A stretch of 64,000 nucleotides of DNA from Rhabdornis inornatus (lineage: Eukaryota; Chordata; Aves; Passeriformes; Rhabdornithidae): positions 1,181,980 to 1,245,979 of the forward strand of contig VWZS01003937.1 in assembly GCA_013397075.1 (NCBI GenBank), written 5' to 3'. A model generated the notes under the pieces. The model did no database searches, was not told the DNA's origin, and worked only from the letters and a program-made list of their open reading frames with translations. Positions 1-14,460 of this stretch are shown here, piece by piece; position 1 is the stretch's first letter; each line of letters begins with the position of its first letter. Both the position numbers and the translations under genes were made by a program.

Positions 1-3000
1 TGACCAAAAAAAACCCACTAAAGCCATACCTAAAAAACTGTGTTGATAGCATAGATTGATCCACTGCCAAAACTAGCCAATTAAAAGCTGTATCATAAAA
101 TATCCAATAGGAGAAGAACACAAAATTACTTCAAAAATTTTAAATTAGACAAAATAAAGAGATTTAACAAATAGGTAGCTATCAACATTTTTAAAGTCTT
201 CAGATTCACTCTGGGAAAGCCTCCAAGACTGCAACTTCTGTAGGCTGGAGAACATAAATTTTAATACTGTTCAATTTAACTGACAGTGACATGAAAGATC
301 TGGAGAAAATCCAGTGCACCCAAGATCAGTAAAAAACGACTCAATGTTGTACTGCAAGAAAAATGGCAGCAGGAGGTCTCTCAAGGATATTGTATCAATG
401 ACAAAAAGCAGTCATAAATACCAGTACATTATTCTTTTTCCTTTACTATCAATGTCACATTGTTTTACAGACTAATGGCTTAGTAATTTTGTGAGCAGCA
501 GTTCTGAGGACTTAATAGTGTAGGCGCTGTTCACATTACTACAGGAGCTAACAAATGTACCTGAGAGTGAAATTCATCCAAGTCCCTGGCACGTCTTTCC
601 AGCAAACAATCCTGCAATGCTTCTGCTTAAACGACTGTCACATACATACTCTAACTTTGTTGCAAGAAATCCAAGCATTTCAAAGTCAATAGACACCAAA
701 TATTTTCATAAGTAAGTTAAGCACACTCAGCATGGCAGCAGCTGAGGAAATTTTAATATGTATGGATTTTTAATTTGGGGAAGGGGGATTGGTGGTGCTG
801 CAGAGATTTGTAAAAAGAACAAAGAGGAAAGCAAAGGGTAATTAAAAATGCATCAACTCAAATTCTTTAGGCACAGTCATCTTCTCATGTGATACAAACA
901 CTCAATAAATACTGGATACATTATCAGCAGGAAAAGGTCACAGGGCTACATAGATGGCTACATTTTCACCATGGATAAATGGACAGACTAAAGCCAGGAG
1001 AAACACAAAGAAAATGCAGAAGAAAACTTTAGAGGCACAAGGATGAACACAGGTCAGAGAGTACAAAGACTCTTCAAGAGGTAAAGCAATGACTAACCAA
1101 ACTAGTACAAAATTAACCAGAAAAAAACCCAAAACCAAACCAACCAAATAAACAAAAAAATTAACCAACCCAAACCACAAATTGACAGCTTTTGCTAAAA
1201 TCAAGTTATCCTGTCTACCTGTGTGAACTTTCACGTTGTAGCAAAGAGTGATGACTACCGAGGTAGGGTTAGGCAGTCCAGGCTGAGGGAAAGCAGATCT
1301 CTTCACACAGCAACATTGATAAACCTCCTCTGGTCTACAGTGATTGGGAATCACAGCCTAAAATGTGGAAAAATGAATGCATGCCATTCGAGAGGCCACA
1401 TAGCTACACTAATTTGCAAGTGCATAATGTCTAGAAAAGATCAGCTAGCACACTTTTCGGATTCAATAAACAAGTACTTTTTAAAACTATGCAAAACCAA
1501 TCAACTAGTTTCTTAGAAGAAAATGGAAAGTAGACTTTCCCAAGAAACCCAAGTATTCCAGTATTCTGAAATTTAGTTTTTATTTGTAACCAGTATTAAA
1601 AAGAACTTTATAGGCGTATGAAAACTGGGGACATTTTTGTATGTTTTTCATTTTACTGCTTCATACTTTTATTATTTTCTTTAGAATTCTGAAAAATGTA
1701 AATTATTTCCTCATAAGCTTTCTATTAGAACTAACATGTTTGTACTTTCATTTCAACAAATCTGCGTTTTCCAGAATGTACATGTGAGTGGTGAGAGCCC
1801 ACATCTCTATGCCACTCAAAATTCTTCCATTACACAATCTGCAGACGTGTTTCTTTCTTTAATTTTCCTTACTAGAAGCACCAGAATGAGCTAAACCTTA
1901 CTAATTGATTCGTCTGGCAAACCATTAAGGAAAATACATTACAAGTAACATGAGCTTCCTTAGAGTCAGACAAAGAAAAAACACAGTGAAATCAAGCAGT
2001 GTTTTTTCAACCTAAGAAAGCTATCTAGTCAGTCTCAAATACCAGCAGACACACAGACAAAGTGGAGTCAAAACTGCTATTCAAAAACTGGTTTGTACAT
2101 AACCATCCCTTGTTGTGCACTTATGCGTTTAATTAGGAGCTCTTAAAGCTATAGTCAATAGGTTTGCAAAAAACATAAATTAGAAATAAAAATATTAGAA
2201 AATTGGCTTTACATTTGGAACTTTTCTTCAGAAAAAGAACAGCATAACACCAAAAAAAACCCCAAACCTGCCTATAAGAACTTTTTTAGAAGAATAAATC
2301 TCAAATATCACATGTGACACATGAAAAATGAATGGGTTTACTCATGTAAAAAATAATTATCTTGAACAAAGAATTTAAAGAATAATATAACTTTCCATAA
2401 AGTTCAATAACTGCTAGGTAACATTAATTCTTATGCTTTAATTTTGCAATTAAGCATAGAAGTAGAAAAGCACAGGGTAATGTTTTTTGGAACAGTTAAG
2501 TAAATTAGCAAATTTTATTTGTTGGAGGCCTCCAGTTAACGTCATATCCATTCTGATGTTAAAGTGTTCTGACAAAGAGTATCAACCTTATGTCAACTAT
2601 AAAATATGTCACAGATACTTTCCAAACTTATAATAACTTCAAAAGGTGAATGAAATATCTGGAACTTGATGGAGTTTTACAGGGTAGGGGGAATTTGATT
2701 TGTTGGGGTTCTTATGGTAGAAGATAATAGCAACTTGGAATGCCTTCTTCTGAAATCTATTGTATTCATCAGCATTTTATTTTTCCCAGAGAAATTATGT
2801 TCTAAATGTTCATAAAATATAAATATAGCATACACTTTTTACAGAGTGACAAAATCCAAAAGAATCAGCTGCAATTTAAGTAATGTCCATAAGAAAAGTC
2901 TTAATTAAGCAAAAGCTGCAAACCTAAGCTATCAGAGTGATATTCTGCTTCCTCTTGATATGGTTTGTCATGTATTTGACTTTAAAAGACAATTTTAAAA

Positions 3001-6000
3001 GACTTTAAAAAGGCCAATAGTTCATTATTTCAAGTTGTCATAGATACAATATAGCAACTTAATGGGTTTCTGGTTCATGGTCTCTTCATTGAAGAAAACA
3101 AACAAACCCCTTGGTGAGAGATCAACTGCTAAGAGACTGAGATTTATCTTGGAATACGTATAGAGGGCATGAGCATCTCTCCTGACAAAAAAAAAAATTC
3201 TCATCTAGTATTCAGAAAAACGTATTTGGTCCTCAATTTCCTCCACACTCAGAGCATGCATCTACAATATATTCTGAACTATCTTAATTTCCTCTTAATC
3301 AAAGCAACATAGCATGAAAAATCTTGGGGTACACTGTCATTGCTTCTGTGACCAGAGGGGTGCAAAGGGGTGCCTTAACATCCAAGAGAGTCTGTGACTC
3401 TGGATATCAGTATATTGCTAACACAGGCCAAAAGGAACCACCAAACACAATATTTTATACAGCTGCCCAGTAGCAGGAACACCTACAAAGAAGATAAAAT
3501 CTGTACTATGTTACCCTCCATGGCCAAAGTTCTTTGAACCAACAACTTTTAAATCCCTGCAGAGCGCCTTAGCCAGCAGGCAGCAAGGAGCACTCACTGG
3601 AGGCAGGCAAAGGAGGGAGGGAAGCTTCTGCAGCACGTCAAAGGCATTAGAGATACTGAGAAGTGATGAAGCCAGAAGCAGAATGAGCAACAGTGTCCCA
3701 GCACAGGGACCACAGCACTCAGGTGGCAGCAGGGGTACACCCTGATCCAAGTTTGTCCTCATAAAACTACTTCTGGTTCCCATACAGTGAAATTTTACTA
3801 CACAATACACATGAATGATAACAATAAGGGGTGTTTTGCTTTTTAAGTACATCCCCTAGAACAACTCATATCCATCCACATGCACATTTTTTTACTGGGC
3901 TTTACTTTTAACATGTAGAAGTAAATGCTGCTAAAATGTATCAGTTAAGGACTTATGTTTTCCAATTCCCTAAGAGAAAGATAACGCCTTCCCATGCTGG
4001 AAAAATGTTTCACAGTTACCATGATAAAGATGGCAAATCCAGAGATAAAATACTACTACTTTGTTATGAGGACCTAGGGATCCCCTTCACCACCCACAAA
4101 AAGAGAAATCCACTGTAGAAGGGCACTACTTCAAAAAGTTCCTGTACAAAGATCTAGTGTGAAATCATTCCACACTCATGCTAGAACAACTATTCCCTTG
4201 ATGGAGCCTTAATTAAACTGATAGAAATCTACCATAGCTTCCCCCTGCTACTAAGGATACATAGTTACGCTTGCCAAACTAATATAGCATTTAAGAATTT
4301 TATAGATTTACCTGTTTATTCTATAAGAATGCATAAAGGTAATTTCATTTGAACTGTTAAGAAAAAATATTAGCTGAAATATTACAGGTATGGTTATAAT
4401 GTAGTACGTAAGCACAACACAAACTTGTACAGTCATTTGAAGATGACCATAGGAATGGAAATATCGTAGCTAGTGTGATAGTTAAATTATGGCACGTGAA
4501 TGAACAATTGGAAGAGTTCCCGTTTCAGAGAACTGTTTGAGATGAGGTAGTAGGCACCAATACAACTGGCCTTGGGGAGCATCAGGAAACAGATGAACAG
4601 CTGAATTCATTATACTAAAACATGGCTCTGACTGTTTTGCTCAGAGGAGAAACCTCACCCAGAATAGCGGCACTTTTGTTGGATCATGAAAAGTGAAATT
4701 CTTCTTTCCACCCAATCAGAATAGTGAAGGAACAGCACCAAAAGATACACACTACTCTTATACCCAATATAGCATTGATTTTACCTTGCTTTCATGTGTC
4801 TTGGATTCTTTGAAGTAGCATCATGAGAAAAAATGTACTAATTTATTAAAACAAAAAATTACAGATGCACCACATGCACTCAAGAAAAAAAGCCAATGTC
4901 ACGGTGCCTTGATGCTGGAACTTGTTTTCTAGTTCAGAACAATGACACTGAAATTAAGAGCAGTGTAATGGCTAGATTATTAGATTATCCTCAGCTTTTA
5001 TTTGCAAAAAACAGATTGTCTCTGAAGACAGAAAAAAAACCAGCAATGCAGAGGTTTGTATGCTCTTTAATGTCACTGCTTCTTAAACAGCACGAATCTT
5101 GCCATAAAAAATAACTAGTTTAAAATTGTTGTCCTCCCACATTTCCTATAACTGAACTCTATCAAGCTGTAAATAACACTGGGTGAAGTTGTATTTTAGT
5201 GCACACAGTCACTACCTTGCTATTTGAAGGCAAAGCAAAGACTTGTCTATAAAAAATAAAATACAATTTTTGTTATGTTTACATAACAAATTTCACTTTA
5301 CATATCACTCCAGGTACTAAAAACATTGATATATTAAACCCACAGACATTCAATGCCAATTTTATGATAAATTAAAAGAAAAAATATTTAAATTATTCTT
5401 GTACTTCTTTTTCTCTATGTTTGGAAGAGTCCAAATTACTACCCCATTATATGTTATAAACTCACAGAGCTTTAAAATCTCATAGTATTCCTGACACTTA
5501 AAGATTAACTCAGGTCAGTATTTTAGTCTTAATGTTACAGCTATAAACTCATACAAAAATATTTCACCATTGATGTCTCTTACTGAAAACCTGGTGTATT
5601 ATTTACAACTCCTACGAAAAGATCTAACAGTATTTATACCTGTGCACACAATGACTGCAGTACATATCCTGCACAAACATTTTCAAATGTGATTTGTGTC
5701 AGGTCCTTTTAATCATCTGAAGTACTGTCTTCCACATTGCCAAACAAATAGTTTGTAGAGCTAAAATGCTGGCTGCTTGTAAGCACCTATCTCCATTCAT
5801 TTAAAGACATGTTGCTGCTGACAACAAAGAGAAGAAAAATTTCTGTCAGTCACTTTCTTCTCGACACTACTATCTATCTATCTAATAGCAATCTATCCTG
5901 AGGGCTCAACACTGATCAAATTCTCAGTATGGACAAAAAAAATCTCAATAGTTCAGTTACATGAAAATAAGCATCTCACACGAGAGGAATACAGAGATTT

Positions 6001-7129
6001 AGATGGCTTTTGGCGAGCCTTACATTTACGAGCCTAGCATTGTAAGACCCTCTTCTAATTAATCTTATTTTCAGAAGTGCCAAGCTTTGCCATTAACTTC
6101 TGTTGAACTCAGTGGGAGTTAATTATAATGTTACCATGTCCTGAATGTGCAGTCACCTTTTTCAGTTGTATTTATCAAAAAAACAGAGCAATTGAAATAC
6201 TGAGATCCTAGTGATTTTTCAGATTAACTATAAACTCTGAGAACAGCAACAAGTTAGAGACACAGAACAAATCTTAATTATTTCTAAATTCAGGAATTCA
6301 TTTATAAATCCTGTTAAATTGTATACCTGCAGAAGGTATATATTCTCAGTGAATGATCTCTTCAATGAGATAAAGGAATATTAATCAAATAACTTACACT
6401 AGAGGGAAATGTCACTATTTCTGGAAAAAAGGAGTTGTTCTCACAGATATCAAAACCACTAGAAAGTATCCCAACGCTTTTCACAAATACAGGTAGCACA
6501 ACAATAACAGGAATTTAATTTGGAACTTGAAAACATTCAAAAGACAACAAGTCAAACATACAGAGAGTACACCCTCAGAAAAAGCTGGCAGGTGCTTTAA
6601 TAAGCTTTTCAAATGAGGTATAGTCCCGTAGAAGCCACAGCAGCATTCATTTCTATGACAGTCACCCAATATGCCTCAGTTCTTTTGTAAATCCTACCAC
6701 CGAGCGGAAAAAATTTGCCTATTTGGATAATTCAAACCAAGTTAAAATAAACTGCTGTAATAACATTGTGGCTTTCAAGCGATACAAGGCACATTGTCAG
6801 TTTAAATGAACATAACTCAAGGGTGTCCAAACTTTTCTGTTTGATGTGCAGGCAGCACAAAACAACAGCTAGAGGCTCTAGGCAACAACTGTCCCATCAC
6901 TGCTTCCTTCTAATCCACATGCTGCATTCCTACAGACCACGAAGTTTGAGCCTGCCTGCTTATAATTGTAATCCCACACCATCTTTTGAACTGAAACCTC
7001 CTATTAGTCATTTTCTTTCTCTTAAGGTATTTTCTTCAATACTTAGATGTTAGAAAAATGTTTTGCAGCCACTGGAGGAAAAAAAAAAAAAAAAAAGCCA
7101 GCCTGAATAGAACTGCACAGTCAGCAGTT
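1..7129. other. AT-rich intronic sequence, no gene seen
   Basis: Holds only short chance frames, an AACC/AAACC-rich patch at about 1,108-1,185, a few CTAT units at about 5,870-5,883 and homopolymer runs. The stretch 3,530-3,790 is GC-richer but shows no recognisable exon or repeat. Confidence 0.6.
5269..5290. repeat. Short perfect palindrome, 10-bp arms
   Basis: TTTGTTATGT and ACATAACAAA flank two bases. Low-complexity AT-rich context; probably incidental. Confidence 0.8.
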
Positions 7130-8370
7130 TCATGAGCAGAAAGTCTTCCTTATCAAACTTGATTTCCTTTTATGATAAGATAGACCACATAGGTGATCAG
7201 GGGAAGCCAGCTGATGTAATCTTTTTGGATAGCAGTAAAGCTTTTGATACTGTCTCTCACAGGATCCTTCTGGACAAAATGTCCAGCACACAGCTGGATA
7301 AACAAGTCATGGGATGGGTGAGCACCTGGCTCACAGGTCAGGCACGAAGGGTTACAGTGAATGAGGTGACATCAGGCTGGGGACCTGTCACTAGTGGGGT
7401 TCCACAGGGCTCCATCCTCACCCCTGTGCTCTTCAACATCTTCATAAATGACTTGGATACAGGACTGGAAGGGACACAGAGCAAGTTCACAGAGGATACA
7501 AAACTTGGAGGAGCTGTTGAGTCCCTTGAAGGCAGGGAGGCCCTGCAAAGAGACCTCAACAAACCAGAGAGCTGAGCAATCACCAACTGTATGAAGTTCA
7601 ACAAGGGAAAGTGTCAGATTCTGTACCTGGGATGGCACAACCCTGGATATATGGACAGGCTGGGGAATGGGATGCTGGACAGCAGCGCCATGGAAAGGGA
7701 CTTGGGGATCCTGGTTGATAGCAAGTTGATCATGAGTCGGCAGTGCCCTGGCAGCCAGGAGAGCCAACCCTGTCCTGGGGGGCATCAGGCACAGCATCAC
7801 AGCTGGGCAACGGAGGGGATTGTCCTGCTCTGCTCTGAGCTGGGGCAGCCTCACCTCCAGTGCTGGGGGCAGTTTTGGGTGACACAATGTAAGACATTAA
7901 ACTGTTAGTGTCCAAGGGAGGGTAACAAGGATGATGAATGGCCTTAAGGAGAAGACACATGAGGAGAAGGTGAGGTCACTTGGTCTGTTCAGCCTGAAGG
8001 AGAGAATCCTGAGGGGAGACCTCACTGCAGTTACAACTTCCTCATGAGGGGAAGAGGAGAGGCAGGCACTGATCTCTGCTCTGTGGTGACCAGTGACAGG
8101 ACCCAAGGGAATGGCCTGAAGCTGTGTCAGGGTAGGTTTAGGTTGGGTATTGGGTAGAGGTTGATCACCCAGGGGGTGACTGGGCACTAGAACAGGCTCC
8201 CAACTGAAGGGGTCACAGCACCAGCCTCCCAGAGCGCAATAAACATTGGACAATACTCTGGGACACACAGTGTAACTTCTGGGGATGGTCCCATGAAGGG
8301 CCAGGAATTGGACTTGATAATCCTTGTGAGTCCCTTCCAACTCATCATATTCTGTGACTCTTGTGATTCA
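7130..8370 (+). mobile_element. CR1 LINE, 5'-truncated, with decayed reverse transcriptase and 3' end
   Basis: CR1 is the main non-LTR retrotransposon of birds; its ORF2 encodes an endonuclease and a reverse transcriptase. Only the C-terminal part of the RT is left. The open frame from 7,132 shows motif A (D33 with SKAFDTVSH), GWVSTWLTG, and motif B (SGVPQGS, residues 88-94). Motif C is degraded: FTED at residues 119-122 where CR1 normally has FADD. A TGA at 7,573-7,575 breaks the frame, which resumes in the same phase at 7,591 (MKFNKGKC) and then loses phase near 7,790. The rest to about 8,370 is the typical CR1 3' UTR, ending in a decayed terminal repeat after a CCAACTC segment. It is non-functional. 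An A-run at 7,080-7,096 lies just upstream. Confidence 0.93.
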
Positions 8371-11300
8371 TCTGCTGCAACTTAGCCTAAGCTCTCCATG
8401 GAACACTGACCATGCAAAGACATCAACCCCTTTGCTAAACTGCAGAATATTATTTTGAACAGTTGCATCATATGCAGTGGTGGCCTATCTACCATTTTCA
8501 CCAAGATCATATCCAAAACATACCTGTTCTCTCCAAAGCTTGTGTTCTACATTTACGGCCATCATTTTGTATTAGAATAGAAACAATAATGCAACACAAA
8601 TGTGCACTACATTATCCCTTATGTCAGGCTTCCTCAGTACACCTTTATTCACACCTAAATTATTTCCTGTCCAGATTTCTGTAATTCCCCATATGCCATA
8701 TTAAATGCACAGATTTTTCACAAAGCTTGAACACTGTGGCTATATTTTGCAGCTGCACTATTTAAGCTTTTATCACCTCTCTTCTCCCTCCAGCACAGAC
8801 TTCCTACAGCCACTGACAGGGTACAGTTTGAAAATTGCACGCTGGTTTCCAGACTTGCCATAATCAAATTCTCTCATATTCTGAAATGCAAATATTCACC
8901 TAATCCCTTTGCTTCTACTGTCTTGGCTCATTGCTGTCTTCATCTTGGATTTTTCTACAGCTGGGGACAGAGATAATGACCTTTCAGTTCTCTTCAGTCT
9001 ACATACACATCAGGAATATTTTGTCCCTTCTGTAAACAAAAGGTTTATATCTGAGGTTAACACTTAAGCAAATACTATGATAATATTTCCCCTCTCCTAG
9101 ATTATAGGTGCCTTCTAATGGATTTTGGAAGACACTTTTTATAAAGAGCAGAAAGTAGAAGCAAACAAAACTGCTTAATTACATGAATTTAACAGCATAG
9201 TGTTCTCATACCAAATTATGTTTTGGACGAAATAAAAGAGCTGTGAAAGACAGCTATAAACTATTGTTCTCTGTGAAAGAAAAAGCAGGAGGAGATTTCT
9301 AAAATCTCATAAATCTTGCATTTTCCTAATTGCTGCCAAGATTCAGGGGAAAGACTAAAGGGCTTAAATGCAAGTCATTCACTAATTGTCTGTTCTCTCT
9401 TTTTTTTTTTAAATTAGCATAAACAAAGTGTAATTTTCATTATTACAAAGCTTCTGGATTTAAATCCTTATATTTATACATTCAAATTTACATGATAGAT
9501 GTTATTAAAAAATAAAAGGACCCAATACACAGTAAAAAACACAGAAACACAGAGTGATTGGAACTCCTTTCTGTGATCTGAAACAAGATCAAGTAAGTAT
9601 TTTTAAGTGCACCCCTTCTTAGATATAATTTGAAAGCTCTTCCTAAAAGCCTGTGGTAGCAAGCATTCCAGCTTATATTGGTTAACTGTCAAAGTATTTC
9701 TTATTATTCAGTTAGTGTCTCCCTGAGGTTCTCTTGTGATACCATGACCTCCTATGGAAAACAACTGTCTTGCTTCATGTACCAAGTTCACTCAAACTGA
9801 TGCCTATGTTCTACATTGCTCTCTTCAATCCATCTTCTCTATTTTAGATGGATCACAATTTATTATGTTTTCTCAGTCTCCTACAAGTCTGTCGCATTCC
9901 TCTAGATTCTAACCCGTTGGTACCACAGAGATTTGTCTTTCAACATATGTGTTATTTTGGCTACAGCCTCACCAGTGGTGAAGAGACAGAAATTGCTTTT
10001 CCACATTTCAACTGTAATATTTCTGTTATAAAGACTTTGACTTACTCATTTTGCTACCCACTACTATCCCCATATCTGATTCTGCATTACTTACACCTAC
10101 CTATTTCTGATTCAACAATTACATAGGTTATATTCAGTGTTATTTATCATTCTTTACTTGGTTCATTACAGGTAACTACTCCAGTTGATCAAGATTTTTG
10201 ATTCATACACCCTCTTTGCAGCGTCTCTCTTGCTTGATGGCAAAAATCCACTGATTTTTTTGTACACGTATAGTCATGTTTAACACCATTTTCCATTAAA
10301 GATGTGAGATAAATGTAGCCCAAGAAGCAGCTTGTATGTGCCGTTAAGTTCAAGAGAAAATTATTCTTTGAGTAACGTGGTTCACTTTGTAATCTCAGGA
10401 TTATTTCAGTGAGAGCTCCCTGTTTTATCTGTGCTAACACACAGAACTGCATTAAAGTTGAGATAAGAGTTCTATAGCCCACTACAGCAGCTCCCAAACT
10501 AAGAAGCCGAAAAGCCTAAAGTAGTACAAAAGAAGGAATGAGGAGATAAAAAAAAGCACAAGAAATATTTAGTTTATCATCAGAAACCACTAGCACATAC
10601 AAGTCACAGTAATGATGGACACCTATTATTGGCATCCCTTCTGAATCACCAAGGGACGAGAACTTGGGAGAGGCTGTCAGAGGCACAGAGGAAGCACACA
10701 AGGGCATGGAGGTAAAATGCACATCCTGTTCCCAAGCAGTGTTGCCACATTGCAAACTTATTGCCTCACAGAAAGCAGCTCTTCTCTGCCCAGGACAGCA
10801 ATACAGCACACCCAGGCATGGCTGAGAGCACGCCTGCTGGGTCTGGGAGAAAGAATCAACAGCAGGCAACCAAAACCCCACACTGACTGGGAGGGAGAGG
10901 GCAGCCCCAGAGAATTAAAGCCTTGAACAAAGAATTCAACAAGAATTTCATCAAATACTGCTGCTTAGGCTGCAACTAACTTCCAGAAATGTTCCTGCTC
11001 ACAACTTTTAATACAGCTGTATAAAGTGTTCAGTCATAGCTTACCATCTTACAGTCATTAGATCAGCTTTAAGCGCATATTTCAACTTCATTTACAACTT
11101 TCCTGTGGCTCAGCTAGCTAGGCTTTTTGTAAGGAACATCTTGGGGGCTGTTTCACACAAGCTGTAACTCATTTTACATCTCACCATCTCTGATTATTTT
11201 ATTAAGTGGTACATTTTTTCAGTTACTCTGCATTACATAACCTTCATCCTCCTCCTCCTCTCTTGTCATGTTCTATGTCCTGCATACAGAATTTAAAACA

Positions 11301-12516
11301 TCTAGAATGTCACAAATACACCGCTAGACTAGTCTTCACACAAAACCCTGTCTTAAGATAAAAAAAAACTGATTTAATGTAAAAAGGGTTTCATCAGTAA
11401 GATTCAGGATCTGTTTTGAAGTTAATTTCACTCAGAAATGAAAATTAATGAAAATTATTTCATTAATTTTAACTAATATAAGCAATACAAAAACCATTGC
11501 AGCAAAAGCAAAAAAAGCATACACAGCCTGGTGCTTCCCTTAAAGACAGTGAGATCATGCTGCTGAGTATAATGAAATCCATTTCAGCCTCCAAATTGCT
11601 AAAGGACAAAAATTATACAATTACTCACATTAAAACACAATTATCTTTTCATGCTATTATTAAAATGATGCTAACTGATAAAATGAGAATTTAAGCTATT
11701 TTGTATTTTATAAACATTAACATTTCATGAGTATAAACTATTTAGAGTCATATTACATAGGAAATTAATACCATGTATGATAGCTTCCACTGCGGATTTG
11801 TGAAATGTTGTTGATTTCAAAATAATAATTGCAATTCTTTCTAAAATTATCTGGGGAAAATTAGTCTTGAATCCCTAGGGTAAAACATCATCCTGCTGAA
11901 GTCAGCTGATGAAATTTGGTCTTTATTAATTACAGTATCTATCTGTAGTTTCTCTTGCAAAGTATAAGCAAAGATTTTTCAGACAAAAGCTTTTTATAAA
12001 CAATTATTTTGAAACTATACAGGTATGTGTACAATATCTGAATCTCTTTTTATTGTATTTTTGTTAATGGTTAACTGAACATTAGCCTTTTAAGTCCTGT
12101 TTCATAACATATTCTCTTTAAAAGCATTCTAGAGTGAATATGGGCTCTAGTAACCCAGTAGAGAACTATGGGAATACCTCTCGTTTCTTTTCCATGAAGA
12201 TTCACAAAGCATTTTTTGTAGACTTTATTTTGATAATTAAGTATACAATAACCAGATTATGAAGAGGAAGAGAGCTGAGGGAAACCCTTCCATACAATCA
12301 GAAAATAAAACCCACTATCATATGGTAGAAAAGCACAGTGCATTAATGAAATTCACTGCATTATTCCCTGAAATGTCAGAGTTGCACTTAATTTAAACCA
12401 CACTCTGTTCATTCTGACTTCTTACGCAGTCAAAAAGTACATAATGGATCACTTCAGGGTGATTTAGATATCTTTTAAAACAACTACATACTTGAGAAGC
12501 AGCACAGTCTTTTGCA
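8371..12516. other. AT-rich intronic sequence, no gene seen
   Basis: No coding family or interspersed repeat was recognised. It contains the hairpin at 11,441-11,470. The stretch 10,620-10,920 is moderately GC-richer, with overlapping chance frames on both strands. Confidence 0.6.
11441..11470. repeat. AT-rich perfect hairpin, 13-bp stem
   Basis: The left arm 11,441-11,453 (AAAATTAATGAAA) is the exact reverse complement of 11,458-11,470, with a 4-base loop. It sits in plain AT-rich intron, where chance inverted repeats are more frequent. Confidence 0.85.
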
Positions 12517-12640
12517 ATCATAGGATGGTTTGGGTTAGAAGGGAGATTAAAGATGCTCAAGTTCCAACTGCCCTGCCATGGGCAGGGACATCTTTCACCA
12601 GACCAGGCTGTTCAGAGCCCCATCCAAACTGGCCCTGAGC
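12517..12640 (-). mobile_element. CR1 LINE 3'-end fragment, inverted
   Basis: Read on the plus strand, this is the reverse complement of the common bird CR1 3' terminus: an ATCATAGGATGGTTTGGGTT start, then TTCCAACTGCCCTGCCATGG, GGGCAGGGACA, CAGACCAGGCTG and GCCCCATCCAAACTGGCC. Similarity fades after about 12,640, and how far the element reaches toward 12,750 is unclear. Only the 3' UTR is left, so it has no coding capacity. It belongs to a different CR1 subfamily from the two plus-strand copies. Confidence 0.85.
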
Positions 12641-14326
12641 ACTTGATGCTGTGTATCCAACCTAACTCAGAGCCACTCAGGCACAAATCCTGCAAGCTCT
12701 TCCTGACTGGAAATCCAGCTGAATTTTGCAAGCAATGCCTATATAGCCAGCAGAGTGCCAGTCCCAAGAAAAAATACACTTTCAGATACCCAAAAAAGTA
12801 CTTTAAGCAGCACTGAGCATTAACACAATCCTATGGAATTGTGAAAAGCTGTTTTGCAGTAGACCTTCATGTTTGGCATTTTAAACATTTACAGATACAC
12901 ACACACACTAACTTCTGCTCCTACGATAAATGGATGAAATTCTGCAAATGGATTACAAGATATATGGCTTTATACACAAAGTAGCCCAAAGTGAGTCTAA
13001 ATATTTCAGTAACACACGTAAGAAGGGACATATAACACATACACTGACGTTCACTTAATCATCATTAAAAATGACACATTAAACTTAGCATCACCCTTGT
13101 GTTTTTTAACACACAGACATATCTCCTTTGGTTCAGGTAGCATTAAAAGTAGACCTCCAAAAGAGTTATAAGGCATTCCCCGAAACCAAGTAGCTTCCCA
13201 AAAAAGCTTTGGATAAGGATTTGAATTACTAGCCCAGGATAACCACGTTAGTGCCATCATGCCACTGCTTCATTACAGCAGCAACACTTCAAAGGCTAGC
13301 AGCCTCATGGGGCTTCAACAGTAGCTGCTGCAGTGGCTACTCGGGTCCTTGAGACCTGTGATTAATTGGGCTCTCTTGGCATGTCTGTTTTGGATTTGGC
13401 TTTACAGCAGTGGGAAATAAAACCATGACTGTATATTCCTATAAATACATCTGCAAGAATACTGAAGTGTAGAAAATTGGATATACATCTAGAAATTCCA
13501 AATAGCAACACAAATTTTGAAACATCTGTATAGATGAACCTGCCATTTGCAAACAACAGGCTTGAATAAATGTATAAAAATAAGCACATGACTATGAAAC
13601 ACATTCAATTTACTATCTTAAAAATATTACACAGAGCTATGAAGTCATGTAAGCTCATGCCCTCATATTATTTCTAAAGGTTTTAACATCCTGCACCATT
13701 CAGCACAAAGTTATTTTGTTAAGAAAAATTAACAGGAGAAAGTGTAATCCTTCTAAAGCAGAAGCATATCTTTCAAGATCTGAAGCACTAAACCTACAGT
13801 TTAATACAGAAAACCAAGCAACAAGAACTATATAGATGAACAAGACCAATAAGAGTTCAAGGACTCCAATGAGTCCTGTTCCATTATGGAAGCATTCTGA
13901 CAACCAACCCATTTTTTTTAAATATTAATGTAGTATTAAATTTGCATTTTTTGTTGTTGCTCTGCTTCATAATCAGATACTAGATTCTTGAAAAGTAAGC
14001 TTTGCATAGCTTTAAACAGCACTGTAGTGTGGGCTTGGCTATCACGCTTTATAAACACTGCACGCTGTATTGTGTGGCTGATGCTGCAAGTACAGTCAAA
14101 TATACATCACGCATGATGAATTAAACACACTTTTTTGAGCGGACATCTATTCTTGCCAAACAATTCAGGACTAATACTAAATAGTTTAAACAGACAGAAC
14201 TCTGGCCTGAATTCAAGAAAAGCAGCAAGATGTTAAAAAAATATCTCTACAGAGTTGCCTTTTCCAGACAAAGGGCTTTTTTTTCCCCTCTTGGCATAGA
14301 GGTTTGGGATTGGAGCCAAGGTGCTA

Positions 14327-14424
14327 CTTATCAGCTGTTTGACATCAGGGGAGGACTGCGTGCGTCAGTGGACCCAGTAGGGACCCTCGGCTTATGGCAC
14401 ACACCATGGGGTTCTTATCTTATC
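14327..14424. promoter_or_regulatory. CTTATC (GATA-type) cluster with E-box, candidate intronic enhancer
   Basis: Three CTTATC motifs (14,327-14,332, 14,414-14,419 and 14,419-14,424, the last two overlapping by one base) lie within 98 bases; a fourth is at 14,808-14,813. The first abuts a CAGCTG E-box (14,332-14,337). The surrounding 14,260-14,460 is richer in GC than the rest of the intron. GATA factors bind such sites, sometimes together with bHLH factors. Enhancer function is only inferred; short motifs occur by chance. Confidence 0.3.
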
Positions 14425-14460
14425 AGTTTGCAGGGTCTGGCACTTCAACCTCTGCAGCGT

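Noticed and set aside
7338..8340. Antisense open frames of 88-171 codons over the first CR1
   Set aside because: They are shadows of the plus-strand CR1 RT and its 3' UTR; the RT motifs are on the plus strand.
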